A stretch of DNA of 64,000 nucleotides from Ignavibacteria bacterium (GTDB lineage: Bacteria; Bacteroidota; Ignavibacteria; Tepidaquicellales; Tepidaquicellaceae). Both the position numbers and the translations under genes were made by a program. Positions 1 through 9,799 of this stretch are shown piece by piece (the first letter of the stretch is position 1; each line of letters opens with the position of its first letter). The stretch is from NCBI GenBank assembly GCA_016719565.1, contig JADJYU010000001.1, forward strand, positions 372,001 to 436,000. Reading direction: 5' to 3'. A model generated the notes under the pieces. The model was given only the letters and a program-made list of their open reading frames with translations. It was not told where the DNA came from and did no database searches.

Positions 1-260
1 ATCACTGCATTTTGCGCGTGAATCACTTTCTCTGATTTTGACCGGACTCTCATTCCTTCCGTAGCGGGGGTCGAACATGCAATTACGAGTTTCGGCATAT
101 TTTCAATTTCCACAAGACATATGCGGCAGTTTCCTGATATTGACAGTGATGGATGATAACAGAAATGAGCAATCTCAATTCCGGCGTTCAGAGCTGCCTG
201 AATAATAGTCTGCCCGGCAGAAAATTCCACCTCTTTATCATCGATTATAATTATTGGCAT
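1..260 (-). CDS. nuoG: NADH-quinone oxidoreductase subunit G, N-terminal part (cut by window edge)
   Basis: About 86 N-terminal residues are visible; the rest runs off the left edge. They form the ferredoxin-like [2Fe-2S] domain that begins NuoG, the electron-input subunit of respiratory complex I. The cysteines are spaced as in that domain: C34 in HFCYHP, C45 and C48 in GNCRICLVE, and C62 in ACSTPATEGM (C-x10-C-x2-C-x13-C). The start is the ATG at 258-260, behind an AT-rich leader shared divergently with the receiver gene at 374. The same domain opens some formate dehydrogenases and hydrogenases, so the identity as NuoG rests on overall similarity of the first 86 residues. Confidence 0.8.
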   Translation of the reverse strand, partial: MPIIIIDDKEVEFSAGQTIIQAALNAGIEIAHFCYHPSLSISGNCRICLVEIENMPKLVIACSTPATEGMRVRSKSEKVIHAQNAV

Positions 261-373
261 TTGTAATTCTGTTGAATGGAAAATTTCGTTTAAATTAAAT
301 CTATTTTTATCTTTTTTCAATTCAGTTTAATTCACAATTTGAAATACCTTAAATTACACAAAGTAAAATTAGA

Positions 374-742
374 ATGAACACACGAAAAATCCTGCTTGTA
401 ACTTCCGATAAAGATCTGTCAGGAATTGTAAAAATTTCAGCGCTGACACTCACTAAGCTGAACTGTCAGGTTAGTATTGAAGAGTCTTCAGGTTTTGACG
501 AAGTACTGAAAAAGTCTAATGAAGAAAATCTTGACATGATAATTGCTGATGCTGATCACCACAGTTTAAATATACCTGAACTGATAAATGAAATCCGTAA
601 TGGAAATATTCCTTCAATAAAAAAGATAATGACAGTTTACTCCGGAGAAATTATCAAAGATGAATATTTCAAAGCCGGATGCGACAGTATAATGTCAAAG
701 GATGAATTTAAAAGAGTTGTTAATAATATTCTTCAGCATTGA
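374..742 (+). CDS. Stand-alone response-regulator receiver domain protein
   Basis: This 122-residue protein has the size and layout of a single CheY-like receiver. The first strand is KILLVTSDKD, with acidic residues after it as in the metal-binding pair. The likely phosphoacceptor lies in MIIADADHH (D59 or D61), and the conserved lysine is probably K109 in SIMSKDEF. No output domain follows. The fit to the family is loose: the first acidic pair is separated and residue order around the phosphoacceptor is unusual, so it may be a degenerate receiver. It stands divergent to nuoG with no kinase next to it, so the partner is unknown. Confidence 0.7.
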   Translation: MNTRKILLVTSDKDLSGIVKISALTLTKLNCQVSIEESSGFDEVLKKSNEENLDMIIADADHHSLNIPELINEIRNGNIPSIKKIMTVYSGEIIKDEYFKAGCDSIMSKDEFKRVVNNILQH

Positions 743-801
743 AAAATATTTATATTTATATCATTTTTTGATTTCCAATTTCCGTAAAGTAATTTCATTA
801 T

Positions 802-1299
802 TCATACGACCCTCTTATAATCAATCTCTACAGCTTTTGCCTCTTCGCCATCGGGAGTGACATTGTAAGATGTAATAATCACATTATCCTTATCTTTCAA
901 TTCTATATTCGTCTTCCATCCCCACCTTTCTTTGTAATCTGTATCTCCATAACTGCCGAGAACAGAGAATTCGCCGGCATTGTCGTCACCTTCTGAAAAC
1001 AATATGTTCGTACCGCAATGAAATGTATCCAAATATGCGATCTGATACTTCTGTTCAGGAATACTGAATCCTATAACTGCTATAGCTTCGTAATTCTTCC
1101 CTTCGAGTTCGTATTTATATTCATGTATAACGAACCGCCCGCCGAGAATAGATCTGAACTCTCCTGTAATAATCGATGTATCTGCAAGTACTCCGGGCTC
1201 AAACCAGGTTTTCACACTGCCTTCCCATTTTCCCGCAAGCTGCAAAAGTTTTGAGTGTCTTCCTGTTTCAACTGATACTGAAAATTTTTCTTTACTCAT
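802..1299 (-). CDS. DUF1579 family protein (cytoplasmic copy)
   Basis: A 165-residue protein without signal peptide. The core LAGKWEGSVKTWFEPG, then a segment with ILGGRFVIHEYKYEL and TFHCGTNIL, matches the DUF1579 family, which folds as a lipocalin-like barrel and has no settled function. I chose the ATG at 1297-1299; an upstream in-frame ATG at 1353 adds an 18-residue lysine-rich stretch that lies in AT-rich leader and is unlikely to be translated. It is transcribed towards the receiver gene, with which it converges. A second, exported DUF1579 protein is encoded at 61.1 kb. Confidence 0.7.
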   Translation of the reverse strand: MSKEKFSVSVETGRHSKLLQLAGKWEGSVKTWFEPGVLADTSIITGEFRSILGGRFVIHEYKYELEGKNYEAIAVIGFSIPEQKYQIAYLDTFHCGTNILFSEGDDNAGEFSVLGSYGDTDYKERWGWKTNIELKDKDNVIITSYNVTPDGEEAKAVEIDYKRVV

Positions 1300-1530
1300 A
1301 TTAATTTTATTTTTTAAAATCAACTTAAGGATAATAAATTTTTTTTGAAACATACTTGAATAGAATTTTCCATACTCATTCAGGAAAAAATTTTATCTTT
1401 AACAATAACGGCCAAAAATTTTTTTGTAATTTGAAATTTAAAATTTGAAATTGTTCTAATTCAACTTCCTTTTATTTAAAATGCTAAAAATCTATTTTCC
1501 AAAAGATTAAAAATTTAATATTTATATAAT

Positions 1531-2991
1531 ATGGAACAAAAGCTAAATGAAGTAAGGAATTATATTGCGGGAAAATTCACTAAAAACGGACATAAGACGT
1601 TAGATGTGATCAGTCCGTCTGACGGTAAAAAAATTTCCACGGTACCATTATCTACATTGATAGATCTCGATGAAGCAGTAAAGTCGGCAAAAGAAGCATT
1701 CAAAAGCTGGTCCGTGATTCCCATCAAAGAGAGGGTACAGGTATTTTACAAATATAAAAGTCTTCTTGAAAAAAATATAAAAGAGCTTGCAGAGCTGACA
1801 CATATTGAAAATGGTAAAACTATGGATGAGTCAGTTGCAGAAATAGAGAAGAGTATTGAGCTGACGGAATTCGCATGCTCACTGCCGCAATTAGTCGGTG
1901 GCGAGGTTTTGGAAGTAAGCTCGGGAGTGGAATGCCGGATTGAATATAAACCTTTAGGTGTAGTTGCATCAATTGCACCTTTCAATTTTCCTCACATGGT
2001 CCCGCACTGGACAATTCCCAATGCAATTGCTTTGGGAAACTGTATGATTTTAAAACCGTCTGAACTCGTTCCGATCAGTTCAAACCGCATCGCTGAAATG
2101 CTTAAAGAAGCAGGACTTCCTGACGGTGTATTCAATATTGTAAACGGTGACAGGGAAATTGTAGAAGCAATATGTGATCATCCGGGAATTGTAGCGGTTT
2201 CATTTGTCGGTTCGACAAAAGTAGCGAAGATAGTTTACAAAAGAGCGACATCAAATCTGAAAAGATGTCTTGCGCTCGGCGGAGCAAAAAATCACCTGAT
2301 AGTATTACCGGATGCGCATCCGGAAATGACAGCAAACAATGTCTCAGCTTCAATGTCAGGCTGCGCCGGTCAGAGATGCATGGCAGCATCGGCAATGGTA
2401 GGCGTTGGCGAGATCGATGAAATTATAAAAAAGATCTGTGATGAAGCGAAGAAGATCATTCCGGGAGAAAACCTCGGTTCAGTGATCAGCAAACAGGCAA
2501 AGGATAGAATTGAAAAGTATATTACGGAAGCAGAGGAAGCCGGCGCAAAAGTACTGGTGGACGGAAGAAAAGTAACAGTGAAAGGAAAGGAAGATGGATT
2601 TTATGTAGGTCCGACTGTAATTGATTTTGTTAAACCTGAAATGGCAATTGCAAAGGAAGAAGTTTTCGGTCCGGTATTGGCTATCATCAGAGCAAAAGAT
2701 ATTGATGAAGCGCTGGAGATTGAAAATAATTCGGAATACGGTAACGCGGCTTCAGTATTTACTCAAAGCGGAAGCGCAGCAAGATATATAATGGACAAAG
2801 CAAGCGCGGGAATGATCGGAATTAACATTGGAGTGCCGGTACCCCGCGAACCGTTTTCATTCGGCGGATGGAATGAGTCGAAATTCGGAGTATGTGATAT
2901 TACGGGAAAGAGTTCGATAGAATTCTGGACATTGCTGAAGAAGACAACGACGAAGTGGAATCCTGAGGCGAAGAAGAACTGGATGTCGTGA
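1531..2991 (+). CDS. mmsA: Methylmalonate-semialdehyde dehydrogenase (CoA-acylating)
   Basis: This enzyme oxidises malonate or methylmalonate semialdehyde with NAD and CoA to acetyl-CoA or propionyl-CoA plus CO2. The 486-residue length is normal for the family. The catalytic cysteine is C283 in the family motif GQRCMA, and the C-terminal signature INIGVPVPREPFSFGGWN is that of MmsA and not of other aldehyde dehydrogenases. It is the first gene of a plus-strand cluster with an omega-aminotransferase, NCS1 permease and dihydropyrimidinase; in that setting it would take malonate semialdehyde made from beta-alanine. Role in valine breakdown is equally possible from the family alone. Confidence 0.93.
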   Translation: MEQKLNEVRNYIAGKFTKNGHKTLDVISPSDGKKISTVPLSTLIDLDEAVKSAKEAFKSWSVIPIKERVQVFYKYKSLLEKNIKELAELTHIENGKTMDESVAEIEKSIELTEFACSLPQLVGGEVLEVSSGVECRIEYKPLGVVASIAPFNFPHMVPHWTIPNAIALGNCMILKPSELVPISSNRIAEMLKEAGLPDGVFNIVNGDREIVEAICDHPGIVAVSFVGSTKVAKIVYKRATSNLKRCLALGGAKNHLIVLPDAHPEMTANNVSASMSGCAGQRCMAASAMVGVGEIDEIIKKICDEAKKIIPGENLGSVISKQAKDRIEKYITEAEEAGAKVLVDGRKVTVKGKEDGFYVGPTVIDFVKPEMAIAKEEVFGPVLAIIRAKDIDEALEIENNSEYGNAASVFTQSGSAARYIMDKASAGMIGINIGVPVPREPFSFGGWNESKFGVCDITGKSSIEFWTLLKKTTTKWNPEAKKNWMS

Positions 2992-3196
2992 GGGGAGTTT
3001 TCCTTGCAAAAGAGAAATTTTGCTCTTTCCATTAGTGAAATATATGACATAAAAGTTTGCAGATAAATTGACCTTAAGAAAGAGTGTCACAAGTATTATA
3101 GTTTTTTAGCTGAGTGTAATTATTACCTAACAACGGAGGATACCAATAACGAAGAACCGTTAAACCGGTTTTTTCAAACTAAACTATTTAATTAAA

Positions 3197-4546
3197 ATGA
3201 CCACCACATCAATTTCCAAATCCGAAATTATAAAAAATTCTCTTGACCATACCATCACCTCCTGGTCAAAGCAAAAAGGTTACACTCCTCCCGTCATTAC
3301 GAGTGCGGAAGGTGTCTATTTCCATGATATCGACGGTAAAAAATATCTCGACTTCTCCTCTCAGTTGATCTGTGTCAATATCGGTCACGGTCATCCGAAA
3401 GTTCTTGAAGCCGTTTCCGCGCAAATGAAGGAAGTCAGCTATATAAATCCAAGTATGACCACCAAAGCCCGGGCTGATCTCGGTAAAAAACTTGCAGAGA
3501 TAACTCCGGGAAATCTTAACCGCGTCTTCTTTACTCTCGGAGGAGCTGAAGCTGTCGAAAATGCTATTAAGCTTGCAAGGATCTATACCGGCAGACATAA
3601 GATCATTGCAATGTATCAGTCATATCACGGCGCAACATATTCCGCTTTTTCCGCAGGAGGTGATCCGAGAAAACTTGCTGTTGATTCGCAGCAGGCTCCG
3701 AATTTCATTCATGCGGAAAATCCATATTTCTACCGCTGCCCATGGAACAGTAAAACCCCTGAAGAGTGTACTGATAATGCTCTCGCACATCTTGAAAGAA
3801 TTGTTCAGTACGAAGGACCGGGAAATATTGCCGCGATAATTCTTGAAGGTGAATCAGGTTCGTCAGGCTGTATTAAATTAACTCCGGGTTACTGGAAAGG
3901 TGTAAAATCCATTTGTGAAAATTACGGTATTCTTGCAATCGACGATGAAGTGATGAGCGGATTCGGCCGAACCGGAAAATGGTTCGGCATTGATAATCAT
4001 GATGTTACACCCGATATCATGTGCATGGCTAAAGGCATTACTTCCGCTTACCTGCCACTCGGCGGTATCATGATCTCTGAAGAAATTGCAAAATCTTTTG
4101 ACGATAAACCTCTTCCTCTCGGACTCACTTACTCCTCACACCCGGTTACACTTGCAGCTGCAAATGCCGTTTTAAATATTTATGAGGAAGAAGATCTTAT
4201 AAATAATGCTGCTGAGATGGGTAAATATATAAATCAGAAAATGTGTGAAATGATGGGCAAACATCCTTCTATAGGTGATTTCAGAAATACAGGCTTATTG
4301 GGATGTATTGAACTTGTAAAAAACATAAAGACAAAAGAACCAATGGCAAAGTGGAATGCTTCTCCGAATGAAATGGGCGTCATGCCTAGAGTAACTGCTA
4401 AATTATCTGAACTCGGAATGTACACTATGAGCAGATGGAATCTTATTTTTGTTGCGCCTCCGCTTTGTGTTACTAAAGAACAGATAGATGAAGGTATGGA
4501 AATTTTATCTGAAGCAATAAAAATTGCAGATCAGGAAACAATTTAA
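3197..4546 (+). CDS. Class III (omega) aminotransferase, probably beta-alanine transaminase
   Basis: A 449-residue fold-type I PLP enzyme. Visible family residues are TLGGAEAVENAIKLAR near 114-128, SYHGAT at 142-147, the PLP-binding aspartate in ILAIDDEVMSGFGRTG (about 245-260) and the Schiff-base lysine K279 in MCMAKGITS. Placed between a malonate-semialdehyde dehydrogenase and a dihydropyrimidinase, the most likely reaction is beta-alanine plus an oxo acid to malonate semialdehyde plus amino acid. The subgroup also contains taurine- and GABA-type enzymes, so the substrate is inferred from context. The 205-bp leader carries a small GC-rich inverted repeat just before the ATG. Confidence 0.88.
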   Translation: MTTTSISKSEIIKNSLDHTITSWSKQKGYTPPVITSAEGVYFHDIDGKKYLDFSSQLICVNIGHGHPKVLEAVSAQMKEVSYINPSMTTKARADLGKKLAEITPGNLNRVFFTLGGAEAVENAIKLARIYTGRHKIIAMYQSYHGATYSAFSAGGDPRKLAVDSQQAPNFIHAENPYFYRCPWNSKTPEECTDNALAHLERIVQYEGPGNIAAIILEGESGSSGCIKLTPGYWKGVKSICENYGILAIDDEVMSGFGRTGKWFGIDNHDVTPDIMCMAKGITSAYLPLGGIMISEEIAKSFDDKPLPLGLTYSSHPVTLAAANAVLNIYEEEDLINNAAEMGKYINQKMCEMMGKHPSIGDFRNTGLLGCIELVKNIKTKEPMAKWNASPNEMGVMPRVTAKLSELGMYTMSRWNLIFVAPPLCVTKEQIDEGMEILSEAIKIADQETI

Positions 4547-4654
4547 AATCTGACTGAAAATATTTTACCGGGTATTTTTATAAAAACGGTTTCATAAAAT
4601 TTCATAAAAAATTTCTTTAATTTTAACTGATGTTGAAATTAATTTTTCTGTTGC

Positions 4655-6180
4655 ATGAATATTGATCGGATTAATGATGTGAACAGTGATCAGAAAAATA
4701 ATCTGACTGAGGAATTTTCATCATCACTTTACAGCGAAGACCTTGCCGCCATTCCGCTGTCTAAGCGAACATGGAATACCTGGAACTACGCTGCTCTCTG
4801 GATCAGCATGAGTCTTTGCATTCCCACTTACATGCTTGCAAGTTCACTGATTGACGGCGGTATGAATTGGTGGCAGGCTATACTTACCATTTTTCTCGGC
4901 AATACTATTGTACTTATTCCAATGATCCTTAACGGACATGCCGGCGCAAAATACGGTATTCCGTTTCCCGTCTTCGCAAGAGCCAGCTTCGGAATAAAAG
5001 GAGCTAACATTCCTGCTATGCTCAGAGCGATCGTAGCATGCGGTTGGTTTGGGATTCAGACATGGATAGGCGGCTTTGCTATATACCTTATGATAACTGC
5101 GTGGATACCTTCGCTGAGTAACTTGCCGCGGATTTTTCCTGAGTCTTTCGGTCTGGAAACGGGACCGGCTATTTGCTTTTTTATATTCTGGCTTCTGAAT
5201 ATGTATGTGGTTTATCTCGGTGTTGACAGCATTAAAAAATTACTTGTATTCAAAGCATACTTCCTTCCGCTTTCCGCGCTTGCATTATTATATTGGGCAG
5301 TATCTGCGGGGAACGGATTCGGTCCAATATTATCTCAGCCCGATAAGTTTGCAACTTCATCTGAATTCTGGGATTTCTTTTTTCCTGCCCTTACAGGAAT
5401 GGTCGGATTCTGGGCAACACTGTCTCTTAATATTCCCGACTTTACGCGCTATGCAAAAAGCCAGAGAGCGCAGGTAATCGGTCAGATAATCGGACTTCCT
5501 CCTTCTATGACTATGTTTTCTTTTATCGGTGTAGTCGTAACTTCAGCTACTGTCATTATTTACGGAAATACAATCTGGGATCCCGTCGTACTTGCAGGTA
5601 AATTTGAAAATAAATTCATCGTAAGTATTGCTATGATCTGCATTGCCGTTTCAACTCTTGCGACTAATATTGCCGCAAATATTGTCAGTCCGGCAAATGA
5701 CTTTGCGCATCTTGCACCTTCTAAAATCGATTTTAAAAAAGGCGGATATATTACCGGAGTCATTGGAATTCTTATTTTTCCGTGGAAATTGATCGCTGAC
5801 CCTAGCGGATATATTTTTACCTGGCTGATAGCTTACTCAAGTCTGCTCGGACCGGTCGGCGGTATTATGATTGCCGATTATTATTTTTTAAGAAAAAAAT
5901 GTTGAATGTTAATGATCTTTACAGATCAAATGGAGATTACACATTTACTAAAGGATTTAACAATGCGGCTTTAATTGCTCTTATCGCAGGTATAATTCCA
6001 AATGCTCCGGGATTTTTGACAACTGTTGGTTTGGTAAACGAGAATACATTCCCTCAGGTTATAGTTAATCTATATCACTATGCATGGTTTGTCGGTTTCG
6101 GTATTTCATTCGTTGTGTATTTATTGTTAATGAAAAAAGTCATGCAGGAAAGTAAAATTAATCTGCAAGAAGTAAATTAA
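4655..6180 (+). CDS. NCS1-family nucleobase/hydantoin:cation symporter (one frameshift)
   Basis: An inner-membrane permease of the NCS1 (Mhp1/PucI/FurE) family with about 12 hydrophobic segments, which imports purines, pyrimidines, allantoin or hydantoins. The N-terminal EDLAAIPLSKRTWNTWNYAALW and the mid-protein GFWATLSLNIPDFTRYAKS are family hallmarks. The reading frame breaks at 5893-5899, a run of seven A; one more A gives FLRKKMLNVNDLYRS, the usual NCS1 continuation, and the last 93 residues follow in the other frame, giving about 508 residues in all. The run would also suit a -1 slip, but many genes here break the same way, so an indel error is the simpler reading. It lies between the aminotransferase and the dihydropyrimidinase it would feed. 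Confidence 0.85.
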
Positions 6181-6207
6181 TTTTTTAAATAAAACAATTT
6201 TATAAAA

Positions 6208-7590
6208 ATGTCTATACTTATTAAAAACGGCAGAGTAATTACTGCATCTGAAGATTATACCGCTGATGTGTTTATTGATGGTGAAAAGATTTCAGCAATC
6301 GGAAAAGGATTAAATTTAACTGCTGATGAAATTATTGACGCCTCGGGAAAATTAATTTATCCCGGAGGAATAGATCCGCACGTACATCTTGACATGCCTT
6401 TTATGGGTACATTTTCAAGTGATAATTATGAAACAGGAACTGCTGCTGCTCTTCATGGAGGGACAACAATGGTAATTGATTTCATCTTACAAACTCAGGG
6501 AAAATCACTGTATTCAGCGCTTGAAGAATGGAGAGGACGTTCCGACGGAAACTGTTACGGAGATTATTCTTTCCATATGGCTGTGACTGATTTTAATGAA
6601 AACACTAAAAAGGAAATTTCTGAAATGATCGAAAAGGAAGGCATTACTTCCTTTAAAACTTTCATGGCGTATAAAGGCGCGCTCATGATAGATGACAGAA
6701 TGATGATAGGACTTATGAATGAAGTCAGAGACAAAGGCGGCGTTGTTACAGTTCACGCTACTCACGGTGACATAATAGATTTTCTGATCGCTAAACACAG
6801 GGAAGAAGGTAAACTCTCGCCGTTATATCATTATCTTTCACAGCCGGAGATCACTGAGACTGAAGCTTCAGGAAGATTTGCAGATATGGCTTATCACACG
6901 GATGTGCCCGCTTACATTGTCCATATGACATGTGAAGGCGCGCTGAATGAGATCCGGAAAGCATCAGAAAGAAATCAGAAAGTTTTTGTTGAAACTTGTA
7001 TCCAGTATCTTTTGCTTGATGCATCTTTATATGAAAAAGATTTTGAAGGCGCTAAATGGGTTATGAGTCCGCCGCTTAGAGAGAAAAAAGATCAGACCGC
7101 TTTATGGGCGGGAATAAATCAGGGACTCGTTCAGGTAGTAGGTACGGATCACTGTCCATTTGAATGGAAAAAGAAACTTATGGGCGAAAAAGATTTCTCT
7201 AAAATACCGAACGGCCATCCCGCTATCGAACACAGAATGGAGCTGCTTTATTCCGAAGGTGTAAGAAAAGGGAAAATCAGTCTGAATAAATATGTTGAAG
7301 TTACTTCTACAAATGCCGCAAAGATCTTTGGTATGTTTCCTCAAAAAGGTTCGATTGGTATTGGGAGTGATGCAGATCTTGTAATCTTTGATCCGGAAAA
7401 AAAGCATACGATCTCAGTGAAAACTCATCATATGAATGTCGACTATTCCGCTTATGAAGGATGGGAATTGACCGGTAAGGTCGAGACAGTAATTCTTCGC
7501 GGAAAGAAGGCAGTTGACAAAGGTGATCTTAAAATTAATAAAGGTTACGGCAATTTTATCAAAAGAAATAAAGTCTCAAAAATTGTCTGA
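6208..7590 (+). CDS. hydA: Dihydropyrimidinase / D-hydantoinase
   Basis: A cyclic amidohydrolase of 460 residues that opens dihydrouracil, dihydrothymine or hydantoins to N-carbamoyl amino acids. All binuclear zinc ligands are visible: H58 and H60 in DPHVHLD, the carboxylated lysine K150 in TSFKTFMAYKG, H183 in TVHATHG, H239 in YIVHMT and D314 in GTDHCPF. It ends the catabolic cluster and is followed by a strong hairpin at 7609-7650. No beta-ureidopropionase or dihydropyrimidine dehydrogenase gene is present in the window, so those steps must be encoded elsewhere or the natural substrate is a hydantoin. Confidence 0.93.
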   Translation: MSILIKNGRVITASEDYTADVFIDGEKISAIGKGLNLTADEIIDASGKLIYPGGIDPHVHLDMPFMGTFSSDNYETGTAAALHGGTTMVIDFILQTQGKSLYSALEEWRGRSDGNCYGDYSFHMAVTDFNENTKKEISEMIEKEGITSFKTFMAYKGALMIDDRMMIGLMNEVRDKGGVVTVHATHGDIIDFLIAKHREEGKLSPLYHYLSQPEITETEASGRFADMAYHTDVPAYIVHMTCEGALNEIRKASERNQKVFVETCIQYLLLDASLYEKDFEGAKWVMSPPLREKKDQTALWAGINQGLVQVVGTDHCPFEWKKKLMGEKDFSKIPNGHPAIEHRMELLYSEGVRKGKISLNKYVEVTSTNAAKIFGMFPQKGSIGIGSDADLVIFDPEKKHTISVKTHHMNVDYSAYEGWELTGKVETVILRGKKAVDKGDLKINKGYGNFIKRNKVSKIV

Positions 7591-7608
7591 TGAATTCAAA
7601 TGAAATTT

Positions 7609-7650
7609 AATACGTGTGATAATTCATGCATAAAAATTATCATACGTATT
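7609..7650. terminator. Convergent hairpin terminator
   Basis: A 16-bp stem (7609-7624 with 7635-7650, one G-T pair) around a 10-base loop sits between the plus-strand dihydropyrimidinase and the minus-strand small protein at 7670. AT-rich tracts on both sides suit a bidirectional intrinsic terminator, although the T run is short. Confidence 0.65.
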
Positions 7651-7669
7651 TTCAAAAAAGTACTTTGAC

Positions 7670-7873
7670 TTAAAATGTATCCGGTGAATTTTCATTCCCC
7701 GGTTTATTGCCAAACTCTCCGAGATCTTTGCCTTCCGTCTCCACGAATTTTTTTATTACATCCAGATTCTCAAGTATGAGTTTGGCTTTTGCCAGGCCGA
7801 ATGAAAATGAGAATTTACTCTCGGGATTTAAATTGAGGATCTTGTTACCTTTGTATTCCTGTATTTCCGGCAT
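7670..7873 (-). CDS. Small conserved protein of unknown function (67 aa)
   Basis: A 67-residue soluble protein with the layout EYKGNKILNLNPES, then FSFGLAKAKLILENLDVIKKFVE, then a polar tail. I recognise the FGLxKAKLILEN segment as one that recurs in short uncharacterised proteins of Bacteroidota and other phyla; no function is known to me. It is transcribed after the exported protein at 7900 and deoC and may share their message. The stop lies next to the terminator hairpin. Confidence 0.6.
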   Translation of the reverse strand: MPEIQEYKGNKILNLNPESKFSFSFGLAKAKLILENLDVIKKFVETEGKDLGEFGNKPGNENSPDTF

Positions 7874-7899
7874 TTCGTATTAAATTAATTTATAAAAAA

Positions 7900-8706
7900 T
7901 TATTCTTCAATATATCTGTGATTCATTGCAGAAAGATATTCATACATATTTTTAATATTACTTTTCAACTGAGTCCTTGCTGAATCCTTATCGCTGCAGT
8001 TGTAATATTTATCAAAAAATGAAATACCTTCATCTTCTTTGCTCAGGATTTTTTTCTGCAGCAGATATTGCTCGAAAAAAGAAATATAGTTAGAAGTTTC
8101 ATCGCACTCATCCATTTCCTTTTTAAATTCATTAATATTGTAAAGCATATCAGCTTCTATAATATCAAGATTCGACAGAACGCTTCCCTTGCCTGTTTCT
8201 TTATCCAAAACCATTTTCTCACCATCGTAAATCAGCGAATAATCGTAACCTGTTCCGAGATAAAGCGGACTGAATCTGACATGTGAAACGATTCTCGGAA
8301 CATCATCAGGATCGCCGGCGATTTCTGCATTATGAATTTCATATAGCGGATTAGCGCTTAGTGTGAAATCAAAGACAAGAAGCATATTAAAGTCATATGC
8401 ATTTACTCCTGTTGACAGATTCAGAATAAATTCATCCGAGCCGTCTCTATTCAAATCTGCAAGTGTATCCGAGACATATCTTGAAAATAAATTTTCACGG
8501 AAAAATACTGTTTTATCAGTGTTATCTGTTATTTTAATACTCCCTGAAAAGAAATCTGAATTATTGTTTAAAAGAAATATTTTATAATTACCTGCTGTGA
8601 TCACTTTACTGAATGTTAATTCATTTTCCTGAGCAAACAACTTTATAGTAAATGACATTGTCATCAAAAAAACAACACAGATGTATTTTATTATATTTTT
8701 AGTCAA
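7900..8706 (-). CDS. Exported protein of unknown function
   Basis: About 268 residues: a signal peptide (KNIIKYICVVFLMTMSFTIKLFAQ) followed by a mixed alpha/beta domain without motifs I know. The segment LADLNRDGSDEFILNLS resembles a single FG-GAP or calcium-binding beta-propeller turn (DLNRDG.DEF). The start is a choice: no ATG gives a complete signal peptide except one far inside deoC, whereas the TTG at 8704-8706 overlaps the deoC stop (CTTGACTAA) and gives a standard one, so I prefer translational coupling from that TTG. It is probably cotranscribed with deoC. Confidence 0.6.
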   Translation of the reverse strand: MTKNIIKYICVVFLMTMSFTIKLFAQENELTFSKVITAGNYKIFLLNNNSDFFSGSIKITDNTDKTVFFRENLFSRYVSDTLADLNRDGSDEFILNLSTGVNAYDFNMLLVFDFTLSANPLYEIHNAEIAGDPDDVPRIVSHVRFSPLYLGTGYDYSLIYDGEKMVLDKETGKGSVLSNLDIIEADMLYNINEFKKEMDECDETSNYISFFEQYLLQKKILSKEDEGISFFDKYYNCSDKDSARTQLKSNIKNMYEYLSAMNHRYIEE

Positions 8707-9649
8707 GAGAATAATAATCTGCGCTTTGGTAATAACCGGTTTTCTGCTTGTCAAGCTGCATCAGTATATCATTCAGGACTGAGCTTGCTCCTAGACGATA
8801 AAGATCAGGAGTCAGCCATTCATCGCCGAGAGTTTCTTTCATCAGAACCAGATATGCTATAGCATCCTTTGCTGTCTTGATCCCGCCCGCCGGTTTCATT
8901 CCGGTTTTAATTCCCGATTCATTATAATAATCGCGGATGGCTTCGAGCATTACAAGCGTAACAGGCAATGTAGCTGCAGGCTGAATTTTTCCGGTAGATG
9001 TTTTTATAAAATCCCCGCCTGCCATCATTCCGATAAAACTCGCTTTTCTTACATTGTCGTATGTTTCGAGCTCACCTGTCTCAAGTATTACTTTGAGATG
9101 AACTTCATGATTTATACCGTGACGGTCGCTGTATTCCTTTGCGGAATCTACACACGTTTCCTTGATCTGCTTTATTTCCTCAAATACATATTCATAATCA
9201 CCTGATAAAAATTCACCGCGTGAGATCACCATATCGATCTCATCAGCGCCGTCTTTAATACATCTTTTCACATCTTCAATCTTAAGCTTAAGAGGATACT
9301 GACCTGATGGGAAAGCCGTTGCAACAGATGCAATATGAACGCCGGAATTTCTGACTGCGTCTTTTGCAAATCTTATCATATTCGGATAGACGCAAACGGC
9401 AGCTACATGAGGAATTGTGTCGTCACCGGGTTTCGGACTGATCGCTTTCTGACACATCGCATGAACCTTGCCTTCAGAATCCTTTCCTTCAAGTGTTGTA
9501 AGATCAAGCATTGATATCGCTGTCTTTAATGCCTGTATCTTACTTTCGGTTTTAATGCTTCTGGATGATAGTGATGCTGCGCGTTCTTTTGCTCCAATTT
9601 CATCAACTGATAAATTAAAATTATTCAGAAACGAATTTATTTTTGACAT
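8699..9649 (-). CDS. deoC: Deoxyribose-phosphate aldolase
   Basis: This class I aldolase splits 2-deoxyribose 5-phosphate to acetaldehyde and glyceraldehyde 3-phosphate in deoxynucleoside salvage. Key features are DGADEIDMVI, the lysine strand HLKVILETGEL and the Schiff-base lysine in DFIKTSTGK. At 316 residues it is of the longer type, with an about 45-residue N-terminal extension before LDLTTLEGKD. It probably heads a message that continues into the exported protein at 7900. Together with the dihydropyrimidinase cluster it hints at nucleoside use, but the two are not in one operon. Confidence 0.95.
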   Translation of the reverse strand: MSKINSFLNNFNLSVDEIGAKERAASLSSRSIKTESKIQALKTAISMLDLTTLEGKDSEGKVHAMCQKAISPKPGDDTIPHVAAVCVYPNMIRFAKDAVRNSGVHIASVATAFPSGQYPLKLKIEDVKRCIKDGADEIDMVISRGEFLSGDYEYVFEEIKQIKETCVDSAKEYSDRHGINHEVHLKVILETGELETYDNVRKASFIGMMAGGDFIKTSTGKIQPAATLPVTLVMLEAIRDYYNESGIKTGMKPAGGIKTAKDAIAYLVLMKETLGDEWLTPDLYRLGASSVLNDILMQLDKQKTGYYQSADYYSLD

Positions 9650-9799
9650 ACTTTATAAGTTTATTATACAAAGATTATTACCGTACATTAAAATTTTTAA
9701 AATAAAATTTTATTTCTTCAGAAATTCTTTTTGTATCGAAACAACATTATATCTATTTTAAAAATAAATAAAAATGGTTTTTCAGCTTTTGAATGGGTG

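Noticed and set aside
3155..3174. Terminator or attenuator before the aminotransferase (AACCG/CGGTT stem with T run)
   Set aside because: The stem is only 5 bp and ends 22 bases before the start codon; too weak to call.
5893..5905. Programmed -1 frameshift at A7 in the NCS1 permease gene
   Set aside because: The run fits a slippery site, but no downstream stem-loop is evident and many unrelated genes in the window break in the same manner, so an indel error is simpler.
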